Positions 1-10,628 of a stretch of 64,000 bases of DNA are shown here, in pieces. The DNA is from Leptobrachium leishanense (Eukaryota > Chordata > Amphibia > Anura > Megophryidae). The notes beneath the pieces are model-generated. The model was not told the origin of the DNA. It did not search any database and saw only the letters and a program-made list of their open reading frames with translations. Location: NCBI GenBank assembly GCA_009667805.1, contig CM019064.1, positions 384,958,049 to 385,022,048 of the forward strand. Direction: 5' to 3'. Within the stretch, counting starts at the first letter, position 1. Each line of letters begins with the position of its first letter. A program made the translations under genes and the position numbers.

Positions 1-527
1 CAATATTCCAAATTAATATTAAAAATTAATATAATATAATGGATAATAAACATTTAATATGAATAATATTGTTGACTATATCTACAGTTAATAATATTGC
101 AATGCTAGTATATTTTTGATGTGGTTTTTATTACTCACATGTTTTGTATTGAGTTAATGCAATAGGTTCCGGCTTAACCTGAGGGGTTAAACCATTTGGA
201 GCGGAATATTGGAGAAGATTTGAGAGGAACTAAAGAGTCTCCTCCTTGCAATTGAATCATTAACCTGATCGCTGCCTTTTCACCTGTTGCTGTTACCTAT
301 TTATATGCGCAAAATACTTTGTATGCTTAGACTTGACAAAGACCTGTGGAGGTCGAAACGTTGTCTTTTTCCTGTGCTCACCATGGAATAAAACCTTTTT
401 ATTCATTCATCACACACAAGAGTTGGTAAATATTTTTCTATATTATTCTGGGTTACACTTGACTCCACTCTGTCCTGTATCACCCACATCCAATCGCTCT
501 CTTCATTTTGCTGCGACAAAATTACAC
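1..527. other. Intergenic or repeat-derived, no gene seen
   Basis: AT-rich sequence followed at about 325-420 by a stretch reading GACCTGTGGAGGTCGAAACG, which resembles a dispersed repeat often met in amphibian and fish DNA. No exon with splice sites, no tRNA and no convincing ORF is visible. The terminal exon of znf740 would be expected on the minus strand to the left of 3623, but nothing here encodes its final zinc finger. Confidence 0.4.
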
Positions 528-530
528 AAT

Positions 531-710
531 CAGGGTTATTCAGAGAGCGTGAAAAGCAGGAGAATGACTGGAAAATGAAAAATTCTAGGTCAAAATAGCC
601 AATTTGGAAAGTGAGATGAAAGGGAGAATTTTTCTGGTTTGGCTATTTTGACCTAGAATTTTTCATTCTCCAGTCATTCTCCGGCTTTTCCCGCTCTCTG
701 AATAACCCTG
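531..710. mobile_element. Palindromic MITE with CAGGGTTATTCAGAGAG ends
   Basis: A 180-bp element that is almost one inverted repeat. The left end CAGGGTTATTCAGAGAGCG is mirrored at the right by CGCTCTCTGAATAACCCTG, and the inner arms (GAATGACTGG..., TAGGTCAAAATAGCC) also pair. It is flanked by the direct repeat AAT (528-530 and 711-713), a 3-bp target duplication. The terminal bases match the larger elements at 45.27, 59.02 and 62.26 kb, so it is probably a non-autonomous relative of the same superfamily. Harbinger-type elements also give 3-bp duplications, but that assignment is inference. Confidence 0.8.
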
Positions 711-774
711 AATATCTCCAAAATTCATCTGTTCCGGTCTGCGGACACCACTAATTAACTCATCCACACCTCTC

Positions 775-1435
775 AATTTCTCATCTCAACTACTGCAATA
801 ACCTATTAACTGGCCTTCCGCTCTCCCCCCTCCAGTCCATCCTAAATGGCTGTGCCAGGCTTCTTCACCTCACCCGTCGCTTTGTCTCTGATGCTCCTCT
901 CCAAGCCCTTAACTGGCTCTGCAATCATTGTAGAATTAAATTCACATTTATTACCGAGACCTAAAAAGCCCTCACTAACGCCACTCCCCATTACCTGTCC
1001 TCACTAATCACTAAATATAACCTAGTCTGCTCCCTTAAAATTGACCAGTGACCTACACCTTGCCTCTTCCTACATCGCTGGATTTTGCGCAGCTCTTTAC
1101 TTCGGGAACGCATTCCCTTGTGCTGGCTTTTCCCCAATCTGCCTTTCTTTGAAACACTCCCTCAAGACATTCCTGTTCAGGGAAACAGACAACCCAACTC
1201 ACTATCAAATGCACGTCACTCCCAACCTAGAGCATCATTCGACATGGTGCAAACATCACTCTCACCCTGCAGTCCTCTCCTCCTGATTCTCACACCTCCA
1301 CCCATCTAGACTTTAAGTTCCCATATGAATAGGACCTTCAATTCCTCCTGTAACCGTTTGTCAAAGATCATCCTGTCTCAAAGTATTCTAACACTGTGGA
1401 TATTGTGCTCTGTAGGAAATGATGGTGCTGTTTAA
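775..1435 (+). mobile_element. L2-like LINE 3'-terminal fragment
   Basis: The forward strand carries a decayed C-terminal reverse transcriptase tail: in broken frames it reads RLFHLTRRF, then ALTNATPHYLSSLI, then FETLPQDIPVQ, the usual end of L2/jockey-type ORF2. A 3' UTR follows with the CTGTAACCGTTTGTCAAAG and TTGTGCTCTGTAGG type signals seen in other fragments in the window (11.6 and 37.2 kb). It is 5'-truncated and full of stops, so it is an old, dead copy. Confidence 0.65.
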
Positions 1436-2111
1436 ATAATAATCTGAGCGAATCATGGCATGGGGAAAAGAAAAAGTCAAGTGGTCTCCATCAAAAAATA
1501 AAAGCAAAATATGTCAATTAGATTATAATTTTATATAAATCTGTACAATTATTTTGCAAAATTACACATTTCAGGCAAAGAAAAAAACCCTTTGCTTTGA
1601 ACAAGAAGTTTTACATATAAAGTTGATCAATCTTGTTGTAAAGTAAGTCCATTTGGAAAAAGTGAGGGTTTTAAGAGTGTCAACCAAGTACCTCTTTCAT
1701 GAGTGGCAGAGAGGGCTCGCAATGCCAACCAGTTATGTTACGTGGTCAGCCCTTTCCCACCTGAACCAAGGTTCATTTTTGCCACGAAGGCAAGCAATTG
1801 GCCTACTCTGCAAGACACCGCATTTATCACATTACCCCCCAACACTGTTTTGATTGATCTACTAAATAGGTTGTGGACCAGTCTTAGTAGCACCAATAAT
1901 GAACCCTGGTATAGTATTTCATAGCAAAAATCAGAAACCACCTGCAACCCTCATATTAATGGTAACTTGGACTTTCTCTAGACAAGAAGGGGAACCAAAA
2001 GCTTGGACACCTCCATGCACTTTTATCCATGTAATGCTGCCCCCCCCCAGCTCCATCTGTGAGGACGCCTCCTTCCCCTTCTAGAGTATGCACTGCTTTT
2101 TCTGATTACTT
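1436..2111. other. Intergenic, no feature recognised
   Basis: AT-rich sequence with short spurious ORFs on both strands and no recognisable protein motif, splice pair or repeat terminus. It leads directly into the minisatellite at 2112. Confidence 0.4.
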
Positions 2112-3428
2112 GTATGTTATGTGGTGCAGAGAGACATGCAGATTTATTGTTTGTTTGTTATGTGGTGTGGAGAGACATGTGGATTTATTGTATGTTATGT
2201 GGTGTGGAGAGACATGTGGATTTATTGTTTGTTATGTGGTGTGGAGAGACATGTGGATTTATTGTTTGTTATGTGGTGTGGAGAGACATGTGGATTTATT
2301 GTTTGTATGTTATGTGGTGTGGAGAGACATGTGGATTTATGGTTTGTATGTTATGTGGTGTGGAGAGACATGTGGATTTATTGTTTGTAGGTTATGTGGT
2401 GCGGAGAGACATGTGGATTTATTGTTTGTTATGTGGTGTGGAGAGACATGTGGATTTATTGTTTGTATGTTATGTGGTGTGGAGAGACATGTGGATTTAT
2501 TGTTTGTTATGTGGTGTGGAGAGACATGTGGATTTATTGTTTGTTATGTGGTGTGGAGAGACATGTGGATTTATTGTTTGTATGTTATGTGGTGTGGAGA
2601 GACATGTGGATTTATTGTTTGTATGTTATGTGGTGTGGAGAGACATGTGGATTTATTGTTTGTATGTTATGTGGTGTGGAGAGACCTGTGGATTTATTGT
2701 TTGTATGTTATGTGGTGTGGAGAGACCTGTGGATTTATTGTTTGTAGGTTATGTGGTGCGGAGAGACATGTGGATTTATTGTTGTAGGTTATGTGGTGTG
2801 GAGAGACATGTGGATTTATTGTTTGTATGTATGTGGTGTGGAGAGACATGTGGATTTATTGTTTGTTATGTGGTGTGGAGAGACATGTTGGATTTATTGT
2901 TTGTATGTTATGTGGTGTGGAGAGACATGTGGATTTATTGTTTGTTATGTGTGTGGAGAGACATGTGGATTTATTGTTTGTATGTTATGTGGTGTGGAGA
3001 GACATGTGGATTTATTGTTTGTATGTTATGTGGTGTGGAGAGACATGTGGATTTATTGTTTGTATGTTATGTGGTGTGGAGAGACCTGTGGATTTATTGT
3101 TTGTAGGTTATGTGGTGTGGAGAGACATGTGGATTTATTGTTTGTATGTTATGTGGTGTGGAGAGACATGTGGATTTATTGTTTGTATGTTATGTGGTGT
3201 GGAGAGACATGTGGATTTATTGTTTGTATGTTATGTGGTGTGGAGAGACCTGTGGATTTATTGTTTGTAGGTTATGTGGTGCGGAGAGACATGTGGATTT
3301 ATTGTTTGTATGTTATGTGGTGTGGAGAGACATGTGGATTTATTGTTTGTATGTTATGTGGTGTGGAGAGACATGTGGATTTATGGTTTGTATGTTATGT
3401 GGTGAGGAGAGACTTTCAGATTTAATGT
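2112..3428. repeat. Minisatellite, 31-39 bp unit, about 35 copies
   Basis: A head-to-tail array of units built on GTGTGGAGAGACATGTGGAT followed by TTATTGTTTG(TATG)TTAT. Unit length changes mainly because TATG/TAGG/TTTG spacers are present or absent, and point variants (ACCTG for ACATG, GGTGCG for GGTGTG) recur in several copies, suggesting higher-order duplication of blocks. The outer copies are the most diverged (2114 and 3400), as expected for an old array homogenised at its centre. All three forward frames lack stops, but that follows from the repeat sequence and is not evidence of coding. Confidence 0.97.
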
Positions 3429-3622
3429 GGAGACTCTTGCTATAGGATTGGACACATTACATGCCCAAGTAATACATGTTTGGCATTTTGCTGTGAATAT
3501 TTTGAAGTTTTTTGCCAAGGGAGTAGGTTGCTCTGGGATAGAGCGGCAGCTTAGATTATCTACAATAAGGTGTGGAGTGCGCGCCCAGTTTATTTAATTA
3601 ACTGGTATGTCATGGTAATTAC

Positions 3623-3741
3623 CTGTTGGCATCTTTCGCACTGGTACGGCTTTTCCCCGCTGTGTACTCGTTTGTGTCTTTCCAAATGATACCTTTGAAT
3701 AAACTTCATGTCGCACATGTCACACTCATATGGCCTTTCTC
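3623..3741 (-). CDS. znf740: znf740 exon: second and start of third C2H2 zinc finger
   Basis: A minus-strand exon of 119 nt, preceded by an acceptor (CTCCATAG) and followed by a donor (GTAATT). It opens by completing a Gly codon and reads [15 protein letters not shown], then [20 protein letters not shown], then RCQQ. That is one complete C2H2 finger (Cys-x2-Cys...His-x3-His) plus the linker and the two cysteines of the next. The spacing and wording match vertebrate ZNF740, a nuclear C2H2 DNA-binding protein, as I know that family. The phase fits the exon at 10001-10124, which ends on the G of the split glycine. The terminal exon, expected to begin CFSR, is not visible between here and position 1. 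Confidence 0.9.
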
Positions 3742-4036
3742 CTATGGAGTTAGGAATAGGTATAATCAGAAGTCTGCAGCCATTCCCACCTTTACTAACG
3801 TTTCTCAACTATGAGGGTAGGGATAGACCGATATAATTTTTTCAGGGCCGACACCGATTCAGATTAAATCGCCAGCTTTTCTGGCCGATAGATATCTGGT
3901 GCCGATATTCTGTAAATTTAAAGTTGTGAAAAAACAACACAAATCTGAAATTACGCCATTAACAGAGTGTGTTTAACAACACTTTATACAATGCACAGTG
4001 TCCATTTAATTTAATAAAATATAGATTTTTATTTAA

Positions 4037-4413
4037 CCTCCTTGGCGGTATTCCCATGTGGCTTGGGGTTAACTTTCAGTGCTGAAAGCACTCAGGCTGG
4101 ATACATACCTGTCCTGCGCTCCCTCGCTGACCCCCGCAATCGCAGTCTCCAGCGATCACAGCATTTTGCTTCCTAGTTCCCTTCTGGCGAGAAGGGAACC
4201 AGGAAGTGCGACGTCGCGATCGTCCAGAGGTGACAGCCGTGGACAGCGAGGGAGCGCAGGGCCAGGTAATGTATACAGCCCCGAGTGTGGCTCGGGGTTA
4301 CCACTTTCATCACTGAAAGTTAACCCCGAGCTGCACCAATACCGCTAGGGGGCTGAAAAGAATTGTAACGATTCAGACATAGAAATGATGTCAGAATCGT
4401 AACGCCAGGGAGG
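4037..4413. mobile_element. piggyBac-type MITE flanked by TTAA
   Basis: The element begins CCTCCTTGGCGGTA and ends ACGCCAGGGAGG, imperfect inverted repeats, directly flanked by TTAA at 4033-4036 and 4414-4417. TTAA target specificity is the hallmark of piggyBac transposition. The inside is rich in palindromes: AACTTTCAGTGCTGAAAG, a pair of CCGAGTGTGGCTCGG-type arms, and GCTCCCTCGCTG mirrored by CAGCGAGGGAGC. It is nested in the element at 3822-4952. Confidence 0.85.
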
Positions 4414-4489
4414 TTAAGCTTTTATTTTTACAATATGGCCGTGTCTAGACTCTGGCTTTTGCAGTGATCCCTCATATGAACCTGTATGT

Positions 4490-4625
4490 AAAGGGTTGGC
4501 AGCTTTGGCCCTCCATATGTTTTGGAACTACATCTGCCATGATGTTCAGCTATTCATTAGGTTCTTCAAGCCTCATGGGAAGTGTAGTTCCAAAAGATCT
4601 GGACAGCCAAGGTTGCCGACTCCTG
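4490..4625. mobile_element. Palindromic MITE (CCTCCATATGTTTTGGAACTA arms)
   Basis: GGCAGCTTTGGCCCTCC...TGTTTTGGAACTACATC on the left pairs with GTAGTTCCAAAAGATCTGG...GGTTGCC on the right, giving a fold-back of about 135 bp. This sequence type (tail reading TACATCTGCCATGATG) is a widespread vertebrate short DNA element. A related single arm is at 13886-13940. Confidence 0.65.
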
Positions 4626-4952
4626 CTGTAGGAAATGGGTACCAGAAATACAGGGGGCCATTAGACCCTCAGATCTCCTTTATAGGGAATTCCCTGCCAG
4701 ATGGACGGGAAGCCCAATTTCTGTTGTCATCACGCTTATGGGCGATACCTTCAGGGAGCAGGGGAAGACCTACGGCAAGAGTTGACAGCCAAGTTGTCAG
4801 CCTGCTGTGGATGAAGCACCAAATCGGCAACGTTCTGTGGGACCTCGCATGTCACAGCTGCTGTGACCCAGCTTGTCCAATTATCAGCAAATAAAAGGCC
4901 GTTACTGATGTCAATTGCTGAATATCGGTCACCGAATCGGTCTATCCCACAG

Positions 4953-5213
4953 ATCTCAGAGTATCAATAAATAGAAACTACACCACATATAAAAACCAAG
5001 AACATTCCAAATCACATACATCGCTAAACTGCATGGGAGAGTGATTTCAGGGATGGGAAAAAGAGGAAAAATAATGTGATACAACTCTATAGTGCTAGAA
5101 CAGTAAAACAAAATTTGTAAAATAATTAAATGGATGGTGGGTACACTGGCTGATAAAAGGAAAACAAGCAACGTTTAAGTTGTTAAATAATCCAACTGTC
5201 AAATATTTGTAAT

Positions 5214-5247
<34 letters not shown>

Positions 5248-5414
5248 ATTAAAAGACCCTTTGTGTGCCTATTTTCACATACAATATATAGTGCAATCCT
5301 GACCAAATCTGCATAATATAGTCTCAGCTAGGTGTTTTTAAAATCGCTTACATAGTACATTGCAATGTATATTATATTAATTGGTCTCAACAGCATCCGT
5401 ATATAAAATGCACG
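4953..5414. repeat. Intron sequence with a TA/CA microsatellite
   Basis: No gene is seen. Positions 5212-5246 form a compound dinucleotide tract, about nine TA followed by about seven CA units. The rest is AT-rich and lies within the large znf740 intron between the exons at 10001 and 3741. Confidence 0.7.
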
Positions 5415-5418
5415 TTAA

Positions 5419-6950
5419 CCCCTTCGCTGCTGAGCCAGTTCACCCGTGTGCGGAGATCATTTTGACCAATTTATGCTTGTCATGTTTAAAGTGATTTGAA
5501 GCCATGTTTTATAATTTTTTTTGGAGGACCCAGGCAAATTACATATCCTTTTATTTAGCGGACTCTGGAGGTTCAAAATATATATCATTATTATGTATAG
5601 GTCATGATCTGTCAGAATGCAGTAAAAAAATTAATTTAATTTCTATTCGGATTTCAATCATTTGCAATGTGTAAAATGATTTTATCATCCAATTCCAAAC
5701 CAATGTGTTTCTACATTCTATGGGTTATTGTTTAAAAAATAAAAATCAGAAATGGAGAAGCTTTTAATGCATTTTTGTAAGCAAATACACAATTTTAATC
5801 AAAACTTGAAATGCCTAAAATTTTTCACTTATATTTTGGAGCATCGCATGTTATGAATAATATTACTACGAATAAAACACTGAGCACTCCTGGGGTGGGA
5901 AATGAGAAGGTGAGTAATGGCAGTGGGACTGCTCACATTATATGTGAAAAATGGACAATGTCAATGCTTTAGAAAAAGAAAAAAGTTTATTTTTTGATTT
6001 TTATTTATTTCTACATTTTATATGGTCATGTTTAGTACTGTAGGAAATAATGGAGATACGGGGTTCCACAGTACCCTGCCTCTCCTTGCAGCATTGCGTC
6101 AGCTTGTGTGTTAAATGATCCAATGCGTAAAAATGCTTTGCGCCATCACCTCCACACTTGCTCCCACTTTGAGAAATGAGTAGTTGAGCAATTAATACAG
6201 CATTGCTTCCATTATAAGCAAAAGCAAATAATGCCACTGCCTTAGAACAGGAAGGGGGGGGGGGGGGGGGGAGAAAAAAAAAAAGAAAAACGAAGAAATT
6301 TTGCAGTTATTTTTTATAAATCTATTTTACAAAATCATGTTTGGTATCTTTTGGAGAGGTCACATTCTGGCCTTTCCAATGACACCTCACTTGATCTAGT
6401 GATATTTATAGAATAGAAACCCAGTGTTCCAAAGTACACACGTTTCTCTGCTCAGTGGTATGGCGGATTACATTTTTTATGAAACAATGCATAAAAAAGC
6501 ATTGCTTCATTAACTCCATACTTCCTGCCACCGAGGGAAATGAGAAGGTGAGCAATTGCAGGAACATTGTTCATTTACACTTTTCTATGTTCAGGTTGGG
6601 TATCATTGGAAAGGCTAGACTCTGACCTTTCCAATGAGTCCTGAACTTACCCTCTCCAATCTACATGGGTCCAAATGACCCCTGCATCTCCTGTTATGGG
6701 ATTCCCCTGCCTTGCATGGGGAATCCCTGTTTCTGACGTCATCCTGCACATGCGGGATGACATCAGTGGGTGTTGGGCAGTACCAAGATGTCTGCCTGCT
6801 GTGGGGGAATGCCGCGATCGCCCAAAATAACGGCAGATCTCGGCAGTGAAAACAGGACATGCTCAGCACGTCGTCTGCACGCTGGGAGCAATCCGGACGA
6901 CGTGAGGAGCATGTCCTCCTCAATCAAGCGGTTATGGTTTGATTGCAGCC
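5419..6950. mobile_element. piggyBac-type non-autonomous element, decayed right end
   Basis: TTAA at 5415-5418 is followed by CCCCTTCGCTGCTGAGCC, the same left terminus seen at 15811 and 21482 and, inverted, at 18737. The body shares landmarks with those copies: a motif near ATATATCATTATTATGTAT, a region reading GGTATCTTTTGG, and a GC-rich stretch with GACGTCA near the right. The expected right end GTGAAGGGGTTAA is not intact here; I place the limit near 6950. A run of 18 G residues sits at 6254-6271. No transposase is encoded. Confidence 0.6.
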
Positions 6951-7192
6951 TCAACAAGTTCTGTGTACTTTTGATCCCTTATGGGTCTTTATCATTTTGA
7001 TAAAAGGCCCATATGGGGTTGGAATATGAATCCTAATTTTAACTGCATCAATAAAAGTTGTAATTTTAGTTTTTGTGACTCCTTGAGTGCATTAACGCTG
7101 CAATTGATCTATGCCCTGGCAAAAGGATTTATAGCATCGGGGTATAGTGCATGCTGCTACAAAGATGGTGGTGAGGGCTCTGCTTTATGTGA

Positions 7193-7193
7193 T

Positions 7194-7229
<36 letters not shown>
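7193..7229. repeat. TA/CA microsatellite at the Tc1 insertion point
   Basis: About ten TA units followed by about eleven CA units, ending where the Tc1-like terminus begins. A CA-rich stretch (9779-9803) follows the other end of the transposon, so the element probably jumped into a TA within a dinucleotide repeat, as expected from the TA target of this family. Confidence 0.85.
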
Positions 7230-7231
<2 letters not shown>

Positions 7232-7623
7232 GTTGTGCTCATACGTTTACATACCCTGGCAGATTTTATGATTTCTTGGCCATTATTCAGAGAATATGAA
7301 TAACAACACAAAAACATGTCACTCATGGTTAGTGTTTGGCTGAAGCCATTTATTATCAATCAAGTGTGTTTACTCTTTTTAAATCATAATAACACCAGAA
7401 ACTACCCAAATGACCCTGATCAAAAGTTTACATACCCTGGTGATTTTGGCCTCATAACATGCACACAAATTGGCACAAACGGGTTTGAATGGCTAGTGAA
7501 GGTAACCATCCTCACCTGTGATGTGTGTGTGTGTGTATAAAAAGGGTCAATGAGTTTCTGGACTCCTGACAGACCATTGCATCTTTCATCCAGTGCTGCA
7601 CTGAGGTTTCTGGATTCTGATCC

Positions 7624-9594
7624 ATGGGGAAAGCAAAAAAATTGTCAAAGTATCTGCGGGAAAAGGTAGTTGAACTGTATAAAACAGGAAAGGGATATAG
7701 AAAGATCAAAGGAATTGAGAATCAGCCAATCAGCAGTGTTCAAACTCTAAGAAGTGGAAAATGAGGGGTTCTGTTGAAACCAAACCACGCTCAGGTAGAC
7801 CAACTAACATTTAAGCCACAACTGCCAGGAAAATTGTTTGGTATACAAAGAGAAACGCACAAAACAACTTCAGGTGGGAGGCGTGGCCGGCGGCGGACCG
7901 AGACGGACGTGGAAACAGGGAGCTCCGATACTGAATACCCTTTCAGCGGGCCTAGTGGTACTTTCGACACGGAATACTCCCTACAGCGGTTGTGCTGCCA
8001 TAGGCCATCAGTGTGTGGACTTCCAGAGATTGTTTACTCCCCCCCCCCCTCCGGACCGGCACTCGAACCGGGGGCTGTTGTTTTGCTGCATCCCCCGTCT
8101 CCCAGCGGCCATCTTGGAGGCCTGAGGCACCTGTACCTTTCTCATACCGCGAGGTGCTACCCTGTCCCCGGATGGGGAAGAAGACCAAGGCAGACAGAGC
8201 GGCGGAGGGCACTCGCAACCCCGATATCCGTCTCTCGATGGCTGGAGGGATGGGACGGCGGCTGCAGCGTTCCACTTTGGATGTTGTGTCCCTCATCCCC
8301 CTTTTTTTTTAAAAAAAAGGCATTTACCGGGTAGTTCCGAGGTGCGCCATCTTGGTGCTGACTGCCATGCTTGGCCCTCCGGCTCCCGGGGCTCATGACA
8401 ATACCCCTCCATGGCCTCCCCTGGGAGCACGCCAGGAGACTCACGGTTCTGGCATTTGCCACTCTCCTCACCCCGCCCCTTTATATTTAAATATAATTTT
8501 CCCTTTTTCTATTTGTTTTGACATCATCCCTCTCACACAGCGACCCGTGCCACACCCCCCTTGTTTCCTTTTTCTTCCATCCCACTTCTCTACTTATTTT
8601 CCTTCATGATTCTTGCAGTTAGCGCATGTGTAGTTTATCGTGGACTTTGCCCATCATTGTCAAGCTGCATTGAGGTTCATGTATTGATCTTCTGCGATGT
8701 TCCTTTACTATATCATATATCCCTTGTTATTTTCTGATGTGACCCTGCGAGTCCACCACTGTCGGTCAATTTGTGACCTTTCTTTCAGAAATAAAAAATT
8801 TTGGAAAAAAAAACAACAAAAAAAACACTTCAGGTGAAATACAGGACTCTCTGAAAACATGTGGTGTGGCAGTTTCAAGATGCACAATAAGGAGGCACTT
8901 GAACGATGGGATGCATGGTCGAGTCGCCAGAAGAAAGCCATCACTACGCAAATGCCCCAAAGTATCCCGCTTGCAATACGCCAAACAGCAGAGACAAGTC
9001 TCAAACCTTCTGGCACAAAGTCATTTGGAGTGATGAGACCAAAATTTAACTTTTTGGTCACAACCATAAATGCTACATTTAGAGAGGAGTCAACAAGGCC
9101 TATGATGAAAGGTAGACCATTCCTACTGTGAAACACGGAGGTGGATCGCGGATGTTTTGGGGATGTGGGAGCTACAAAAGGCACAGGAAATTTGTTCAAA
9201 ATTGATGGCAGGATGAATGCAGTATGTTATCAAAAAAAACTGGAGGAAAATTTGCATTCATCAGCCCGGAAGCTGCGCATGGGACGTACTTGGACAGTCC
9301 AACATGACAATGATCCAAAACACAAGGCCAAGTCGACCTTTCATTGGCTACAGCAGCATAAAGTGAATGTTCTGGAGTGGCCATCTCGGTCTCCTGACCT
9401 CAATATCATTGAGCCACTCTGGGAAGATCTCAAACATGCAGTTCATGCAAGACAGGCCAAGAATTTACAGGACCTGGGGGCTTTTTGACAAGAAGAATGG
9501 GCAGCTTTACCATCTGAGAAGATAAAGAGCCTCATCCACAAATTAATTCAAGCTGTCAGTGATGTTAAAGGGAGCAATACACGGGATATGTAAA
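7624..9594 (+). pseudogene. Tc1-like transposase, broken and interrupted
   Basis: The reading starts at an ATG at 7624 with GKAKKLSKYLREKVVELYK, the paired-like helix-turn-helix DNA-binding region, and continues through a GRP-like box (KPRSGRPT). A retroposon then interrupts the gene. After it the catalytic DDE domain is recognisable: VQHDNDPKHKAKSTFH, then LEWPSRSPDLNIIEPLWEDL, which hold the second Asp and the third acidic residue of the D-D-E triad. Several frameshifts and in-frame stops (for example at about 9050, 9131 and 9488) make it non-functional. The protein would have bound the inverted repeats and cut and pasted the element into TA sites. Confidence 0.88.
7877..8826 (+). mobile_element. 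L1-like retroposon inserted in the Tc1 gene
   Basis: A 950-bp insertion flanked by the perfect 10-bp duplication ACTTCAGGTG (7867-7876 and 8827-8836). It begins GGAGGCGTGGCCGGCGGCGG and ends in an A-rich tail after AATAAAAAATTTTGG, so it was copied from RNA on the plus strand. Around 8173 an ORF start reads MGKKTKADRAAEGTRNPDIR, resembling an L1-type ORF1 N-terminus. The sequence then passes directly into a 3' region containing CCATGGCCTCCCCTGGGAGC. The same order of start and end modules occurs at 56135-58039 on the other strand, so both may be internally deleted members of one LINE-driven family. Confidence 0.8.
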
Positions 9595-10000
9595 CTTTTG
9601 GGTAGTGTCTGTTGTCATTATGATTTTAAAAAGAGTAAACACACTTGATTGATAATAAATGGCTTCAGCCAAACACTAACAATGAGTGAAAGAAATGTTT
9701 TTGCGTTATCATTCATATTCTCAGAATAATGGCCAAGAAATCATAAAATCTGCCAGGGAATGTAAATTTATGAAGGAACGAACACACACACACTCACACA
9801 CCTTTACACTGCTTTATGTACAAATGATACGGATTGTTTTTTCTATATAAGTGAATGCACTGCAAAAACAAATCAAGAAAACACATCACTACAGATCTCA
9901 GTCAGTTCAATTTCCTTCTTTTCAGAGGGAAATCGGTACAGCTCCTGCAGTACATGATGATCAAGAAGGGAGTAATAGCTTGTGGTTTTCATTTTGTTAC

Positions 10001-10124
10001 CTGTGTGGATATACAAATGCCTCTTGAGGTGATAGCTGCTCCTAAAGGCCCCAAAACAGTGTTCACAGATAAAATTCCTGGGTATGCTGAGAGAAAAGGA
10101 ATCGCTCTCTACCGGAAGTACGGC
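10001..10124 (-). CDS. znf740: znf740 exon: first C2H2 zinc finger
   Basis: A minus-strand exon of 124 nt with acceptor TTTTCTAG and donor GTAACA. It begins in phase 0 with [18 protein letters not shown] and continues [20 protein letters not shown] then IHT, ending on the first base of a glycine codon that is finished by the exon at 3741. It holds a full C2H2 finger (C-x2-C, H-x3-H) in the YHLKRH wording typical of ZNF740. A weaker internal acceptor (CTCTCAG at 10087) would shorten the exon by 38 nt and break phase with the exon at 10199-10279, so I reject it as the main site. Confidence 0.92.
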
Positions 10125-10198
10125 CTAGAAAATCAGACCTTTAGTTACACATAGGAAACAGAATGCTTTCAGCTGCAAGACATAGCAAATGATCACAC

Positions 10199-10279
10199 CT
10201 TTTTATGGTTTTTACTGGCCTGAGACGCCAAGGACCCCTGATCCCGAGAAGTGTGAGACTTCTTCTGTTTCTGCGGAAT
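10199..10279 (-). CDS. znf740: znf740 exon: basic/serine linker
   Basis: An 81-nt minus-strand exon (27 codons, phase 0 at both ends) between acceptor TTTATTACAG and donor GTGTGA. It reads IPQKQKKSHTSRDQGSLASQ then ASKNHKK, a lysine- and serine-rich stretch. It corresponds to the linker ahead of the zinc fingers in ZNF740, where human has a similar K/S-rich segment ending in SKK. The intron to the next exon is only 74 nt, which is short but above the usual vertebrate minimum. Confidence 0.85.
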
Positions 10280-10628
10280 CTGTAATAAACATAAGTGAAC
10301 ATAAAGTGTGTAAAGTACAGACGCAGAAAATAAAGATGAACCCAAGATGATTGATGTTCGTTGCCAGATTGATCACAATTTTACAGGTTTGGCACGTCCA
10401 CTCATTTGATAGGGATTTACTCAATAATCAGAGGTTTAACAACTTTCCACAATGTATACTTAGAATTTAAATCTCTATCAAATAGGTTGCGTGAACTATG
10501 GCAGGCTCACTTTAACTTATCATTCTCAGTTAGGGTAGTCATTCACTATGGAATAAATCAGTGTCCCAAATGGTATGCCATACCGAAGTCATACGGCTTG
10601 GGCTTTGGGATGTCTCCGTTTTTCCTAC

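Larger units (their letters stand above)
3822..4952. mobile_element. hAT-like non-autonomous element with GGGATAGACCGAT ends
   Basis: The left end reads GGGATAGACCGATAT and the right end ATCGGTCTATCCC, inverted copies of each other. Between them there is no transposase, only two nested smaller elements (4037-4413 and about 4490-4625). I could not find an intact 8-bp target duplication, so the hAT assignment rests on the look of the termini alone. Confidence 0.6.
7230..9785 (+). mobile_element. Tc1-like transposon with long IR/DR ends
   Basis: Inverted repeats of about 205 bp bound the element. Each contains two copies of a TTTACATACCCTGG-type direct repeat: outer and inner copies at about 7242 and 7426 on the left, and about 9583 and 9754 inverted on the right. 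This is the IR/DR arrangement known from Sleeping Beauty-type fish and frog elements. The arms share the stretch ending GAAGCCATTTATTATCAATC. Inside lies a broken transposase, itself interrupted by a retroposon at 7877-8826. Without that insert the element is about 1.6 kb, normal for Tc1. Confidence 0.92.

Noticed and set aside
2112..3428. CRISPR array
   Set aside because: There are no spacers between the repeats, and the genome is a vertebrate's.
2059..3445. Long overlapping forward ORFs (242, 330, 224 codons) with YVVWRDMWIYCL-type repeats
   Set aside because: They arise because the minisatellite unit happens to lack stops in three frames; no start context, splice sites or known domain support a protein.
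10001..10086. Shorter znf740 exon using the CTCTCAG acceptor at 10087
   Set aside because: It would leave the reading phase incompatible with the upstream 81-nt exon; the CTAG acceptor at 10125 preserves phase and adds 13 residues that match the family.
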